NCBI GenBank assembly: GCA_937965785.1
Contig: CALCKT010000057.1
Coordinates: forward strand, 60,120-124,119
Source: an uncultured Propionibacteriaceae bacterium
GTDB lineage: Bacteria; Actinomycetota; Actinomycetes; Propionibacteriales; Propionibacteriaceae
Direction: 5' to 3'
Length of the DNA stretch: 64,000 bases
Shown: one piece after another, positions 46,601 to 54,874 of the stretch
Layout: every line of letters begins with the position of its first letter
Numbering within the stretch: the stretch's first letter is position 1
Notes under the pieces: generated by a model
The model's database searches: none
Told to the model about the DNA's origin: nothing
The model's input: only the letters and a program-made list of their open reading frames with translations
Position numbers and translations under genes: made by a program

Positions 46601-47294
46601 CACCCGCCTTCTTGCCCTTCTTGAACCCGGCGAAAACCTCGTCCTTCCGCTCGGAGATGTAGAACTGGTAGAGCCAGCCGATCACCTCGACATCGCGGCA
46701 AACCTCTTCGGTGAGTGCTGTAGCGGCCCTGGTGAGGATGGAATCCGCAGCCAGAAGGTTCGAGGGGATGAGGAGTTCGGTGTAGTCGCCCTCGCGCTCG
46801 AACATGAACGGCATCGAGCGATTCCAGTAGCGGCAGTACTCGGCGAGCAGCAGTGTGTAAGCCTCACCCTGGGCATCCGTGCTGGGGCGGGTGCCATCGA
46901 GAAGCCCGATGATCGTGTCGAGGGTTCGCCTGTTGCCGACGACGGCGGGGTCGATGTTGCCGCGCTTGGCGTCGGCGAGTATCTCGGGTTGCCCGGTCTG
47001 CTGGCCGTGGGCGGGCGAGACGACCCCGGTTCCGGTGTAGCCGTTGGCATCCATGAAACGAAAGGCGATGATCCGGTTGAACCAGGTGTAGGCCACCCTG
47101 TCGACGATCGCTTCCCTGCCTGTGGATCCGCCGCCGGCAGCTGCGATGTCACGTTCGAGCACGGCCACGGCGCGCTGGCTCTCGACCCGCTCCGGGGACG
47201 CAGGCGCGAGTACAGCGGTCAAACGGGCGCTGACCTGAGTGATGAGTTCACGCCTGGCCCACGTGGCGAAGCTCTTCAGCGGTGCGGTCTCCAT
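43653..47294 (-). CDS. pglX: BREX-1 adenine-specific DNA methyltransferase PglX
   Basis: 1213 aa, normal for BREX-1. SAM motif DPACGSGHML at 299-308 and catalytic NPPY at 470-473 (VVVANPPYMGSK) define an N6-adenine methylase. The part after residue 650 is the target-recognition and helical region, including IAQGITTGANAKYLRQWWEVD. It marks host DNA and is needed for defence. A perfect 20-bp inverted repeat lies inside it at 45262-45310 (residues about 662-678). The C-terminus LDDGVLVNYLRFGKALAKI is echoed in a micro-ORF 2.4 kb downstream. It starts 12 bp after brxC. Base composition is visibly AT-richer than the flanking chromosome. Confidence 0.96.
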   Translation of the reverse strand: METAPLKSFATWARRELITQVSARLTAVLAPASPERVESQRAVAVLERDIAAAGGGSTGREAIVDRVAYTWFNRIIAFRFMDANGYTGTGVVSPAHGQQTGQPEILADAKRGNIDPAVVGNRRTLDTIIGLLDGTRPSTDAQGEAYTLLLAEYCRYWNRSMPFMFEREGDYTELLIPSNLLAADSILTRAATALTEEVCRDVEVIGWLYQFYISERKDEVFAGFKKGKKAGAAEIPAATQLFTPHWIVRYLVENSVGRLWMLNHPESHLIEQMDYYIAPIDEETDFLRISTPEELKIIDPACGSGHMLTYAFDLLYVIYEEEGYAPSEIPGLILTHNLHGTEIDPRAGALAAFALTMKARARQRTFLDELVQPNICMLESISFTRDELDYLVTKDGDKNAEELFWTQFTKAETLGALIKPNPNVTTELGRHVSSLDDSGDLILADTIRRAKRVVQQAKFLIPRYAVVVANPPYMGSKNMDTTLAAFAKLEYADSKSDLFAMFIHRCLDATVTGGLVGLMTPFVWMFIRSYVPIRKRLIERETVVSLVQLEYSGFDGATVPICTYVVQRGHRSASAAFVQLSDFVGPAAQGPKALEIIAANRNGKQQPDQAVEGMERYIYRVNPVDFTKIPGSPFAYWLSVPMLLAFTGTIEQRGGKFAKGVSRDSLSDEVQIAQGITTGANAKYLRQWWEVDRGRSTFGHTVNSGTNHRWVAADKGGEFRRWYGNNEFVIDWRDNGRPIIESPSSTPRNLSTAFQPALACSKISSGDPAFRFHNVGFVFTDAAVSITGAGDFNVLSGYLNSSAVQSMLGALAPTLNFEVGQIRSLPRLVSGRSDEMSDLVETLTEASRGDWDSFETSWDFSRSPLLDTPLSKLDKVVNALSEKWAEGALTQRRLESLNNQIVADAYGVEAEVPTEVALHRVSLTRNVQFRYGPNKDRSEYAALERADVVAELISFAVGCMFGRYSLDEPGLILADQGSTMQDYLAKVPSPTFMPDKDNVLPIVDGDWFGDDIVAQFRQFLRVVFGKEHFEENLRFVEESLGVKSLRDYFITRAGRSRFYDDHVKLYKKRPIYWLFSSPKGSFNALIYMHRYTPSTVSIVLNEHLREFIAKLEANLQHQERVVAGDSTARERASALKEAERLRKILVELSEYEHDVLYPLASQQITIDLDDGVLVNYLRFGKALAKIPEIEKKRTEVETWAWPTYPLTPKDGIR
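45262..45310. repeat. Perfect 20-bp inverted repeat inside pglX
   Basis: Arms 45262-45281 (begins GTCGTGATTCC, ends GAGCGAT) and 45291-45310 are exact reverse complements, with a 9-nt loop TTGTACCTC. In the protein the arms encode SRDSLSD and IAQGITT. The second arm is part of the conserved PglX target-recognition region. A perfect stem of this length is far beyond chance in a window of this size. Confidence 0.95.
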
Positions 47295-47306
47295 GCGTGT
47301 TGTCTC

Positions 47307-50300
47307 CTACAGCGCGATGCGCTTGTCGTCGTTGAGGACCTGGACCAGCGCTGTACGCAGCGCGGCAAGGTAGCGATCGATGTCTTCTTCGGTCTCCAAG
47401 ACGCCGCGGGCGTCGGCGACGGTGATGGTCCTGACCGAAACCGTTTGCTTCTTGATCGGCGCCGGTGCTGGCGTGTCGTCGCTGTCGGCGTTGCTGGTGC
47501 GAGGGGATGCGGCGAGCTGGTCGAGGATGGCCGGGAAGGTGTGTTCCTCGAAGGTGTTGGCGATCTCCCGGACGACGGCAATCTGGTTCTCCCGGCTGAT
47601 CCGGTCGAGGATCGCGTTAACCTCTTGGCTCACGCTTCGCTGTGCGTCGTCGGTAGCTTCCAGGTAGGTCGTGCTCATCTGTAGCGGCGCCCACCGGGAG
47701 TCGATCTTCCGGACTGCACCTTCGCGGTTGGCCACGAGCGCGTCGTCGATGCGTGACTGGAGTTCAACGGTGGCGGTCTTGAGCTTGGCCATCCGGTTGC
47801 CGCGGAAGGCTTGCGGATCGGCGAGGAGTTGCTCCACATCCTGGCTGCTACCCGGGGGAAGGTAGTTGAGGTTGCTTGTGTTGCTGACAAGCATTTGGGT
47901 TGCCTCGTCGAAGATCCTGCGCTGGGCGCCGCCGAGGAAGGCCTGGATGGGGTCGATGATACTGCTCTTTGCGTCGAGCAGATCGTCAGCGAGTGCGAAC
48001 TCGGTCAGGTACCAGTTGTCGGGCTTGCCGACGACGGACTCCAGCAGGGCGATGGGATCTTCGAGTTGAGCCACGAAGGGGTATTTCGAGCCGCTGACCT
48101 GCGCCTTGAGTTCATCCCACTTCGCGCGGAGACGTTCGCTCGCGTGCCGGGCCAGCTCCAGCGGGTCCTTCGGCGCGGTGGGCTCGTCGAAGAAATCCGT
48201 GCAGAAGGTGCGCAGCTCTTTGATCCTGCGCTGGTCGAAGGTTTTCTGCGGGGCAACTACGGCGTGGGAGTGCTTCTGCGTATTGCGCAGCGCGGCCGCG
48301 ACCTCACTGCGCTTGAGGGTGTTCGAGTCGACGGTGAGAGTGATCTTCGAGTCTCCGACGAGCCATGCCGTGACGCATTCGATGGATGCGAGGTCCCAGC
48401 CGTAGGGCTTGGCCTGGAAGTGATCGACGATTTTCCTGACCGTGACCTGCTCACCGAGCTGGTCACGTTGCAGCAGGTAGGACAGCACTTCGTCCGCCGG
48501 CGCGGCGAGTGCATGAGCGGACGGGTCGTCAAACATCCCGGACTGGTCGGGGTTCGCAAACCCTGCGATCTGCTGCTCCGAATAGATACGCCCACCGAGA
48601 AGACCCAGCTGCGTGTATGTTCGCGCGACGAGATCCTGGAACCCGTCATTGATCCGCGTAAATGCGTCCTGAGACCCCACCGAGAGGTCAGCGGCGTCGA
48701 TCACGAGCTCGGCCCGTCCGACACCGCGACGGATGCGCTCGATCAATTCCTTCTCCCGCTGCGCGTTCTGGGCCGCCTTGGCGCGCAAAATCTGTTCCTC
48801 GACCGGCGACAGCGAGCTGGTCTGCTTGCGTTTGGTGTACTTCTCGGTCTTGAGCAGCAGCCGCAGGTCAGCCAGCAACCGGTCGTCGGGAGCGAGCACC
48901 ACACGCAACTCGTCCTTGCCCGCCGAGTGCATGCGAATCTCTTCCGGCTCGTGCGGGTACTCGGGGGTGATGAAATGCAGTGAGAGTTCCTGCTGCTGAC
49001 CGAACGCCTGGTCGTCGAGCTTGTATCCGAACCTGAAATCCTGCCCGTTCTCGGCGTATCGGAGTTTGGAGGTTTTGACGACTTCGCCAGAGAGAATCCT
49101 GTTCAACCGGGTGGAGACCTCGGAGGAATCGATCTCTACGTTCTTGATCTCCTCCTCTATCACCTGCTCTTCGTTGGTCAGGTACTCGTAGACATTGCCG
49201 TTGCGCTGCACGTAGGTCTGCGTCTCCAGCAGCGTGAGGGCCTCCTGGACCTGCTTGGACAAGGCCGGCAGGTCGAGCCCGAACCGGTCGTAGACCAGCA
49301 CGGTCAGGTTGCGCGGGGTCGCCTGGAAGCTCTCCACGTATTTCACCAGAAACAGCGCCTTGAGCAGCCGCACCGCGAGTCTGGTTACCGGCGAGCCGTC
49401 GTCTGGGAGATCACGCTCGGCACGATCAATCGAACGTTGCGCTGCGGACTTCAACGAGGCGCGGATACCTGCGAACATGGCGTCAAAAGTGGCCAACGAA
49501 CCGATCTCGACATCACCGATGTCCTTGGCGACCTGCTGGACAACACCGAGCATGGAGCGTTCACCGACGGAACTGTTGCGGCCCTCGAAAACGTTGTGGT
49601 CGGAGATTCCCTCGATCGCGGCCTGAAACAGCGGGAACTGGTAGCTTACGAACGGGTACGTTCCCACGAAATGGGACTCGTCAGTGAAGTTCCGATAGGT
49701 TTTCGCGCCGTCAACGAAGTCGAACAAGGTCTTGAAATTCGCCGACTCCTGCGCGTAGATGGCTTCGAGCGCCGTAGCGCCCTTGTCGTTCTTCTCCAGC
49801 AGGCGTTTGCGGATGACCTCCTCCACGTCCGCGGATGTGAGCTTGACCCGGGTCTTGAACCTGGCCTGAATTTTCGAGAAGTCATTGCCCTGCCGCTTGG
49901 TGCGGTCTCCGACGACCTTGTCCATGTCCTCCTGCGAGGTCACGAACACCCAAGCACGCCCACCGCACTTCGTGTTCAAAGACTCGGCGATCGTCTGAAG
50001 GTTCAACATCAGGTGCGTGTTGGAGCCGATGAACTGCCCGACCTCATCGACGAAGAAGTTCAACCGAAAACCTGCTGGTTGCTTGTCCAGCCAGGCACGG
50101 ACCTCGTCGGCGAAGTCCTCGATCGACACCGAGTAGTTGTCCTGATACGTCTTAAGGATGCTGCTCGAGACGTCCAGACCCGTGATCCGTGCATACGCCT
50201 GATCGACCTGCTGCCGGACCGTGGGGAGTCCGAAGCTGGAGCGGCGCTCGAGCCACTCCCGGCCCGACACCGCTCGGAACGCTTCCTTGAAGGCGTCGAG

Positions 50301-50831
50301 CTGACCTTCGTCGTCGAGCTGGCGCTCGAACCATGCGATGTGCCCCTGGTCGCCGTAGTATCCGCGGGACTCGTTGAAGACCTTCACGAACACCCGCAGC
50401 AGGGCATCGGTCTGGTCTTTGCTGATCAGGGTGGCCTTCTGGTCGATGTTGAACAGCAGGCTCTTCGCCGGGATGCGGTTGGCCTTGTCGAGCAGCGGGG
50501 GCAGGAAGGCGTCGGTTGCCTTGGCGCGGAAGCTCTCCAAGACCCGCTCGCGGGGAAAGTCGTCGCCCTCCACAGTGCCGAGAAGGTGCGCGAGCATCTT
50601 CAACAGGTGCGACTTACCGGAACCGAAGAAACCCGAAATCCACACGCCGTTCGCATTGGTGTAGTTCGTGTACGTCTCAAGCAGCTGCTCCAATCCCTTG
50701 GCCGCCTCATTGGTCAGGACATATTCGTCCACCTCGACGCCCAGATGGCGGGTATCGTCGGCCTTGATCACGCCCTCGATGGGCCGCTGGACATCCTTGG
50801 CGAAAATCTCGGTGAGGCGCATGACGGTCAC
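47307..50831 (-). CDS. brxC: BREX ATPase BrxC
   Basis: 1174 aa P-loop protein. Walker A GFFGSGKSHLLKM at residues 67-79 and a Walker B-like FFVDEVGQFIG follow an opening typical of the family (LTEIFAKDVQRPIEGVIKADD, then VDEYVLTNEAAKGLEQLL). Its length and domain order match BrxC (formerly DUF499/PglY-related) of type 1 BREX. It is needed for methylation and defence, probably as a nucleotide-driven assembly platform. Its GTG start overlaps the brxB stop (GTGA), with AGGAG upstream; an ATG three codons later is possible. Confidence 0.95.
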   Translation of the reverse strand: MTVMRLTEIFAKDVQRPIEGVIKADDTRHLGVEVDEYVLTNEAAKGLEQLLETYTNYTNANGVWISGFFGSGKSHLLKMLAHLLGTVEGDDFPRERVLESFRAKATDAFLPPLLDKANRIPAKSLLFNIDQKATLISKDQTDALLRVFVKVFNESRGYYGDQGHIAWFERQLDDEGQLDAFKEAFRAVSGREWLERRSSFGLPTVRQQVDQAYARITGLDVSSSILKTYQDNYSVSIEDFADEVRAWLDKQPAGFRLNFFVDEVGQFIGSNTHLMLNLQTIAESLNTKCGGRAWVFVTSQEDMDKVVGDRTKRQGNDFSKIQARFKTRVKLTSADVEEVIRKRLLEKNDKGATALEAIYAQESANFKTLFDFVDGAKTYRNFTDESHFVGTYPFVSYQFPLFQAAIEGISDHNVFEGRNSSVGERSMLGVVQQVAKDIGDVEIGSLATFDAMFAGIRASLKSAAQRSIDRAERDLPDDGSPVTRLAVRLLKALFLVKYVESFQATPRNLTVLVYDRFGLDLPALSKQVQEALTLLETQTYVQRNGNVYEYLTNEEQVIEEEIKNVEIDSSEVSTRLNRILSGEVVKTSKLRYAENGQDFRFGYKLDDQAFGQQQELSLHFITPEYPHEPEEIRMHSAGKDELRVVLAPDDRLLADLRLLLKTEKYTKRKQTSSLSPVEEQILRAKAAQNAQREKELIERIRRGVGRAELVIDAADLSVGSQDAFTRINDGFQDLVARTYTQLGLLGGRIYSEQQIAGFANPDQSGMFDDPSAHALAAPADEVLSYLLQRDQLGEQVTVRKIVDHFQAKPYGWDLASIECVTAWLVGDSKITLTVDSNTLKRSEVAAALRNTQKHSHAVVAPQKTFDQRRIKELRTFCTDFFDEPTAPKDPLELARHASERLRAKWDELKAQVSGSKYPFVAQLEDPIALLESVVGKPDNWYLTEFALADDLLDAKSSIIDPIQAFLGGAQRRIFDEATQMLVSNTSNLNYLPPGSSQDVEQLLADPQAFRGNRMAKLKTATVELQSRIDDALVANREGAVRKIDSRWAPLQMSTTYLEATDDAQRSVSQEVNAILDRISRENQIAVVREIANTFEEHTFPAILDQLAASPRTSNADSDDTPAPAPIKKQTVSVRTITVADARGVLETEEDIDRYLAALRTALVQVLNDDKRIAL

Positions 50832-51427
50832 GGCTCCTGTTCCAGAATGTTCTTGGCGCGATAATACTGATCATCCTTCAACCTGCCGAACAGCACCAGC
50901 GACGACCCGAGAGTGTCGGATTGCTCGTAGTGGCCGGGGAAGAACATGAGCATTGGCTTGCCCACCACGATACTCTGGAGATTGTTGAGTACGTTGTGTG
51001 ACCGGATGTAGGGGAAGACCTCACCAATCCCGGTCAGGAACACGACGTCAAAATCTCCGTCGGAGAGTTGTTCTCGGATCTCGGGTGCCAGGTGCTGCTG
51101 TGGGTTGAGCATGGATTGCAGCATCTCAGCAAATTCGGTTTTGTCCAGCCCGGATTCAACTTCAAGAATTTCCTCCCAGTCGCCACGCCCCTTGAGTATC
51201 TCGACCGACAGGTCATAAAGGTTGATCTCACGAACCTCGATACCCCTACTGGCCAGCCGGTTCTTGATCCGTTTCTTCGCTTTCGCCACGCTGAGGGCAT
51301 GCTCTGGTTCGTATGGATAGATGAAGAACGGAACCTCATTCGACAAGCCCTCCATCCTCAAGAAACGCTCGCCGCTGAGCACCGCGAACAGGTGTTCTTC
51401 TTGGCGAGTGAGTTCATCCGGCTTCAC
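50828..51427 (-). CDS. brxB: BREX protein BrxB (DUF1788)
   Basis: 199 aa. DUF1788 features: NEVPFFIYPYEPEHALSVAK near the N-terminus, INLYDLSVEILKGRG in the middle, and VVFLTGIGEVFPYIRSHNVLNNLQ followed by PMLMFFPGHYEQSDT. BrxB is a small essential BREX-1 protein of unknown biochemical activity that may bridge BrxC and the other subunits. It overlaps brxA upstream and brxC downstream by 4 nt each. Confidence 0.94.
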   Translation of the reverse strand: MKPDELTRQEEHLFAVLSGERFLRMEGLSNEVPFFIYPYEPEHALSVAKAKKRIKNRLASRGIEVREINLYDLSVEILKGRGDWEEILEVESGLDKTEFAEMLQSMLNPQQHLAPEIREQLSDGDFDVVFLTGIGEVFPYIRSHNVLNNLQSIVVGKPMLMFFPGHYEQSDTLGSSLVLFGRLKDDQYYRAKNILEQEP

Positions 51428-52044
51428 GACGCTACCCCTTTGCCGTCACGAGTCGGGAAGAACCGGATGTCGCTCGGCAGCTGCCCGCTGAGCGCGTCTC
51501 GGATTCGCGTGGACAAAGACGCGTGAACGATCTCGCCATCGGCGAGTAGACCAGCCTCGGTCAGCATCTTGAACACCGTCCACCGGAGCTTCTGCAACGT
51601 CGACTCCTTCGCCTCAGTGAGCTCCGGGTGCCATAGCGCCTTACCGTGAACGAAACTGTCGAAGTCGTCGTAGCCCAGCGTGGGCGTGAACAGGAGAAAG
51701 CGTTCTCGCACAACCTCCTCGGCGAAATCTCCGATGAACGCGTAGCGACGGCACGCCGCGATCCACATCAGGTGACCACGCTCACTGGGGCTGGCGCCTC
51801 GCAGCAACTTCAGCTCGGCCTCCGTGAGCACCGCCAAGCGTTGCGTGACTTCGCGAGCCAGCCGGAACCCGGACGAGACGGTTCGCGCCTGAAGCAGATT
51901 CTCAGCACTGAGCTGGCCCCGAACGGTACTCCAGTCGCGAACCTCCAAGAACAGTGGCACCGCGATCATCGCCTCCCGGGTCAGGAGGGCACCGCTGGTG
52001 AAGGACAGCGCGTAACGGTCATGCCGCTGAGACGTGGTGCTCAT
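51424..52044 (-). CDS. brxA: BREX protein BrxA (DUF1819)
   Basis: 206 aa, the usual length. DUF1819 motifs: RYALSFTSGALLTREAMIAVPLFLE at the N-terminus, HLMWIAACRRYAFIGDFAEEVVRERFL, and LQKLRWTVFKMLTEAGLL. BrxA is a small DNA-binding-fold protein required for BREX function. It heads the operon, with a strong AAGGAGG ribosome site 7 nt before the ATG. A possible -35 TTGACG lies on the minus strand at 52112-52107, but the matching -10 is unclear. The 86 bp upstream separate it from a broken HTH gene. Confidence 0.94.
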   Translation of the reverse strand: MSTTSQRHDRYALSFTSGALLTREAMIAVPLFLEVRDWSTVRGQLSAENLLQARTVSSGFRLAREVTQRLAVLTEAELKLLRGASPSERGHLMWIAACRRYAFIGDFAEEVVRERFLLFTPTLGYDDFDSFVHGKALWHPELTEAKESTLQKLRWTVFKMLTEAGLLADGEIVHASLSTRIRDALSGQLPSDIRFFPTRDGKGVAS

Positions 52045-52130
52045 CCGGTGCCTCCTTCCGAGTTGCGGGACAGTGAATCAGGATATGGGATGCCACCGAC
52101 AAGAAGCGTCAATGGTGGTGAGCATAGGAC

Positions 52131-52332
52131 TCATCGTGGCGGCACCGGGTAGGGCCTGGTGGTCGCACCGCCAGGGCATACCCGGCCATCGATTTCCCCG
52201 GTTCGAGACTTCCAGAGACGTCCGACCTTGTGCGTGGGTATGGTCTTGCCTGCGATCCAGGTACAAACGGTGTCCTTGGTGATCCCGAGGCTGGGTGGCG
52301 GTGTCGTCTGCGGACAGCCACGGCTCAACCAC
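52131..52332 (-). pseudogene. Frameshifted excisionase-like helix-turn-helix gene
   Basis: A GTG at 52332 with GGGAGGA upstream begins VVEPWLSADDTAT. About 13 codons later the match moves to the next frame: LGITKDTVCTWIAGKTIPTH, then KVGRLWKSRTGEIDGRV. Joined, these make a short MerR/excisionase-type DNA-binding domain (HTH_17), commonly found beside defence loci. One extra base near 52288-52294 (within CAGCCTCGGG on the minus strand) breaks the frame. It could be a decayed regulator of the BREX operon, or a sequencing error could hide an intact gene. Confidence 0.65.
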
Positions 52333-52704
52333 GTTGGTCCTCCCTCGCTTCGTGGCCCACGTAGGCCACCGCCCCTGATGATACCGGTGGCGTGCAGCTT
52401 GAACTTGGCGTGTTCGGGCATCTCCGGACGAGGCGAATGCCTTGTTGGACGGCGTATCCAATTGGTTCGTGAACGTCGGTTGTCTCGGGGCGGCCGAGGA
52501 TGCTAAAGCCGACTCCGGCACACCACTTTTCTTTGGTGTTTCGGATAGAGGGCAACGAGAAAAGTGTGGCCGTGGCATCCCAGCTCCCGCGCTGCACACA
52601 GCACGAGGTCGAACGCACGGGTGAAATGTCCAAAACCGCGTCCACCGCGAGCAGGTGTTTCCGGGCGGGATAGCGTGGCCTGGCAGCTGGAAGGGACGAG
52701 GGAC
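52333..52704. other. 372-bp intergenic stretch at the right island edge
   Basis: No convincing coding frame on either strand; the open frames here lack family character. Composition shifts back towards the high GC of the core genome within this stretch. I see no direct repeat of the tRNA-His 3' end and no integrase. Confidence 0.45.
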
Positions 52705-53589
52705 ATGGGACGACTCACGAGGGCCGGGCGCTGGATCGCCGCTGCCGTTGGTCTGGGCGCAGGGGCCGTCGCCGGGTACACGGCCTGGGCGCTGAACGCC
52801 CCAAGACGCCCCTGGCCGCCGTACACGTTCACCCCCTTCGAGGTGGGGACACCGGCCGAGGAGGTCTCCTTCACCGCATCCGATGGGGTGTCGTTGGCGG
52901 GTTGGTGGCTGAACAATCCTGATTCCCGGAGCGTGGTGATCTGCTGCCACGGCCACCGGAGCAACAAGGCCGACATGCTGGGGATCGGCCCTGGTCTGTG
53001 GCGCGCGGGCCACAACGTCCTGCTCTTCGACTTCCGGGGCAACGGTGACTCCGGGGACGGTCGGCAGTCCCTGGCCCATTATGAACAGGCCGACCTGACC
53101 GCCGCGCTGGACTGGGTGACCCGGTCCCACCCCGGGGCGCGGATCACGGTGATGGCCTTCTCCATGGGCGCGTCAACCGCCATCCTCACGGCCGCCCACG
53201 ACCCGCGCATCGAGGCCCTGGTGCTCGACTCCCCGTTCGCGACCATGTCGGGGGTGATCGCGGCGAATTACAGGCGTTACCGGCTTCCCGGAGGCCTTCT
53301 GCTGCCGGTGGCAGACCTGGTGAACCGGGTTTTCTGCGGCTACGCGTTCGAGCAGGTGCGTCCCGTCGACGCCATGAGCTCGCTGTCCCCTCGCCCGGTT
53401 CTGCTGCTGCACGGCACGAAGGATCGGATCATCCCCTACGAACACGCCCAGCAGCTGGCGGAGGCGGCCGGCCCGGGGAAGGTCGAGCTCGTCACCTTCG
53501 AGGGCGCCGATCACTGCGGCGGCTATTTCGTCGACCGCCCCGGATACATCGCCAGGGTGGCCCGTTTCCTGGAAACGGTTCCGGGGTAG
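52705..53589 (+). CDS. Alpha/beta hydrolase with N-terminal membrane anchor
   Basis: 294 aa from the ATG at 52705. Residues 10-28 (WIAAAVGLGAGAVAGYTAWAL) form a signal-anchor helix. The hydrolase fold shows CCHGHRSNKADM (oxyanion region), the nucleophile elbow MAFSMGAS, Asp in LLLHGTKDRIIPY and His in FEGADHCGGYF. It resembles the BEM46/YfhR-like serine hydrolases (DUF1749-like alpha/beta family). Probably a membrane-tethered esterase/lipase facing outside; substrate unknown. It is the first core-like gene after the island. Confidence 0.85.
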   Translation: MGRLTRAGRWIAAAVGLGAGAVAGYTAWALNAPRRPWPPYTFTPFEVGTPAEEVSFTASDGVSLAGWWLNNPDSRSVVICCHGHRSNKADMLGIGPGLWRAGHNVLLFDFRGNGDSGDGRQSLAHYEQADLTAALDWVTRSHPGARITVMAFSMGASTAILTAAHDPRIEALVLDSPFATMSGVIAANYRRYRLPGGLLLPVADLVNRVFCGYAFEQVRPVDAMSSLSPRPVLLLHGTKDRIIPYEHAQQLAEAAGPGKVELVTFEGADHCGGYFVDRPGYIARVARFLETVPG

Positions 53590-53788
53590 GGGCCGGCATC
53601 GTTCCCGACCGGATCGTTCGCGCAGGGATGCTCCGGCAAGGGGTGGTCTGCGGACGACAGGACCACGGTCGTGGGCTTCGCTTCCGACGCGGCGAGGGGC
53701 GCTCATGGACTCTCCCGCGGCATTTCCCGCCGCGGGGAGATAATGGGGAATCCGCACATCCTGCGCAGTTCGCCACCGAGGAGGCACC

Positions 53789-54808
53789 ATGCGAGCAACC
53801 ATCATGCGGGCACCGGGTGACGTGGTCGTCACCGAGGTGGACCGTCCCGAGATCATCGAACCCACCGACGCGATAATCGAGCTTGCCGCCGCCTGCATCT
53901 GCGGCTCGGACCTGTGGCCCTACCGGGGTTACGACAAGGCCGAGAACCGCGCCATGGGACACGAGTACGTCGGCACCGTGGTGGAGATCGGTTCGGACGT
54001 GACCACGGTGAAGCCGGGTGATTTCGTGGTTGGTTCCTTCTGCATCTCGGACAACACCTGCGAGATCTGCGATTCCGGTTACCAATCCCGTTGCGTCAAC
54101 GGCGGGTTCGTCAGCGGCACCCAGGCGGAGTTCGTCCGCATCCCACAGGCCGACGGCACCCTCGTCGTCGTGCCGGGCGGACATCCCGGGGACCCCGATG
54201 TGCTGGCCTCGCTGCTGGCCACCTCCGACGTGCTCGGCACGGGCTGGTTCGGGGCGGTCGCCGCGGAGGCCGGACCGGGCAAAACCGTAGCGGTGGTGGG
54301 TGACGGCGCAGTCGGCCTCCTGGCCATCCTGGCGGCCAAGGAGCTGGGCGCCGAACGGATCATCGCGATGTCCCGCAACCCGCAACGCCAAGCAGTTGCC
54401 AAGGAGTTCGGTGCCACCGACATCGTCGAGGAACGCGGAGAAGAGGGCGTTTCCCGCGTGAAGGACCTCACCAACGGGCTGGGAGCGCACAGCGTCGTCG
54501 AGGCGGTCGGCACCCAGCAGTCCATGACACAGGCCATCGGGGCCTGCCGCCCGGGTGGGCACGTCGGTTTCGTCGGGGTCTCCCACAACGTGAGCCTGCC
54601 GGGTGGCCTGCTGTTCGGCACCGAGGTGCACCTGCACGGCGGGCCCGCTCCCGTTCGCCGTTTCCTGCCGGACCTGATCGATCGCGTCCTGGCCGGGAAG
54701 ATCAACCCGGGAAGGGTTTTCGACCAGCGGATCCCGCTCGACGAGGCGCCTGCGGGCTACCGGGCCATGGACGAACGCCGCGCCATCAAGGTGCTGCTCG
54801 AACCGTGA
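53789..54808 (+). CDS. Zinc-dependent alcohol dehydrogenase family protein
   Basis: 339 aa, medium-chain dehydrogenase/reductase fold. Catalytic zinc ligands: Cys in CICGSDLWPYRG and His/Glu in MGHEYVGTVVE. The structural-zinc loop is partial: DNTCEICDSGYQSRC has three cysteines in a shortened spacing. The cofactor motif is VAVVGDGAVGLLAILAAKELGA. This subgroup is often annotated as a Zn-binding quinone-oxidoreductase-like or formaldehyde-dehydrogenase-like enzyme, but the substrate cannot be read. A single-gene unit, ended by the hairpin at 54815. Confidence 0.85.
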   Translation: MRATIMRAPGDVVVTEVDRPEIIEPTDAIIELAAACICGSDLWPYRGYDKAENRAMGHEYVGTVVEIGSDVTTVKPGDFVVGSFCISDNTCEICDSGYQSRCVNGGFVSGTQAEFVRIPQADGTLVVVPGGHPGDPDVLASLLATSDVLGTGWFGAVAAEAGPGKTVAVVGDGAVGLLAILAAKELGAERIIAMSRNPQRQAVAKEFGATDIVEERGEEGVSRVKDLTNGLGAHSVVEAVGTQQSMTQAIGACRPGGHVGFVGVSHNVSLPGGLLFGTEVHLHGGPAPVRRFLPDLIDRVLAGKINPGRVFDQRIPLDEAPAGYRAMDERRAIKVLLEP

Positions 54809-54814
54809 CCGGAC

Positions 54815-54856
54815 GCGAATGCCGCCCCACCCGATTCACAGGGGAGCGGCATTCGC
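54815..54856. terminator. Bidirectional terminator hairpin
   Basis: An 11-bp perfect inverted repeat GCGAATGCCGC (54815-54825) and GCGGCATTCGC (54846-54856) between the convergent alcohol dehydrogenase and FMN reductase genes. Confidence 0.75.
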
Positions 54857-54874
54857 TTTCCTCGGCGTGGTCTC

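Noticed and set aside
30958..52704. attL/attR repeats from tRNA-His
   Set aside because: I searched by eye for a second copy of the tRNA 3' end at the right edge and saw none; no integrase gene is present in the window.
52078..53130. 350-codon minus-strand frame over the alpha/beta hydrolase
   Set aside because: It is antisense to a gene with a complete catalytic triad. Only its extreme 3' part overlaps the broken HTH gene.
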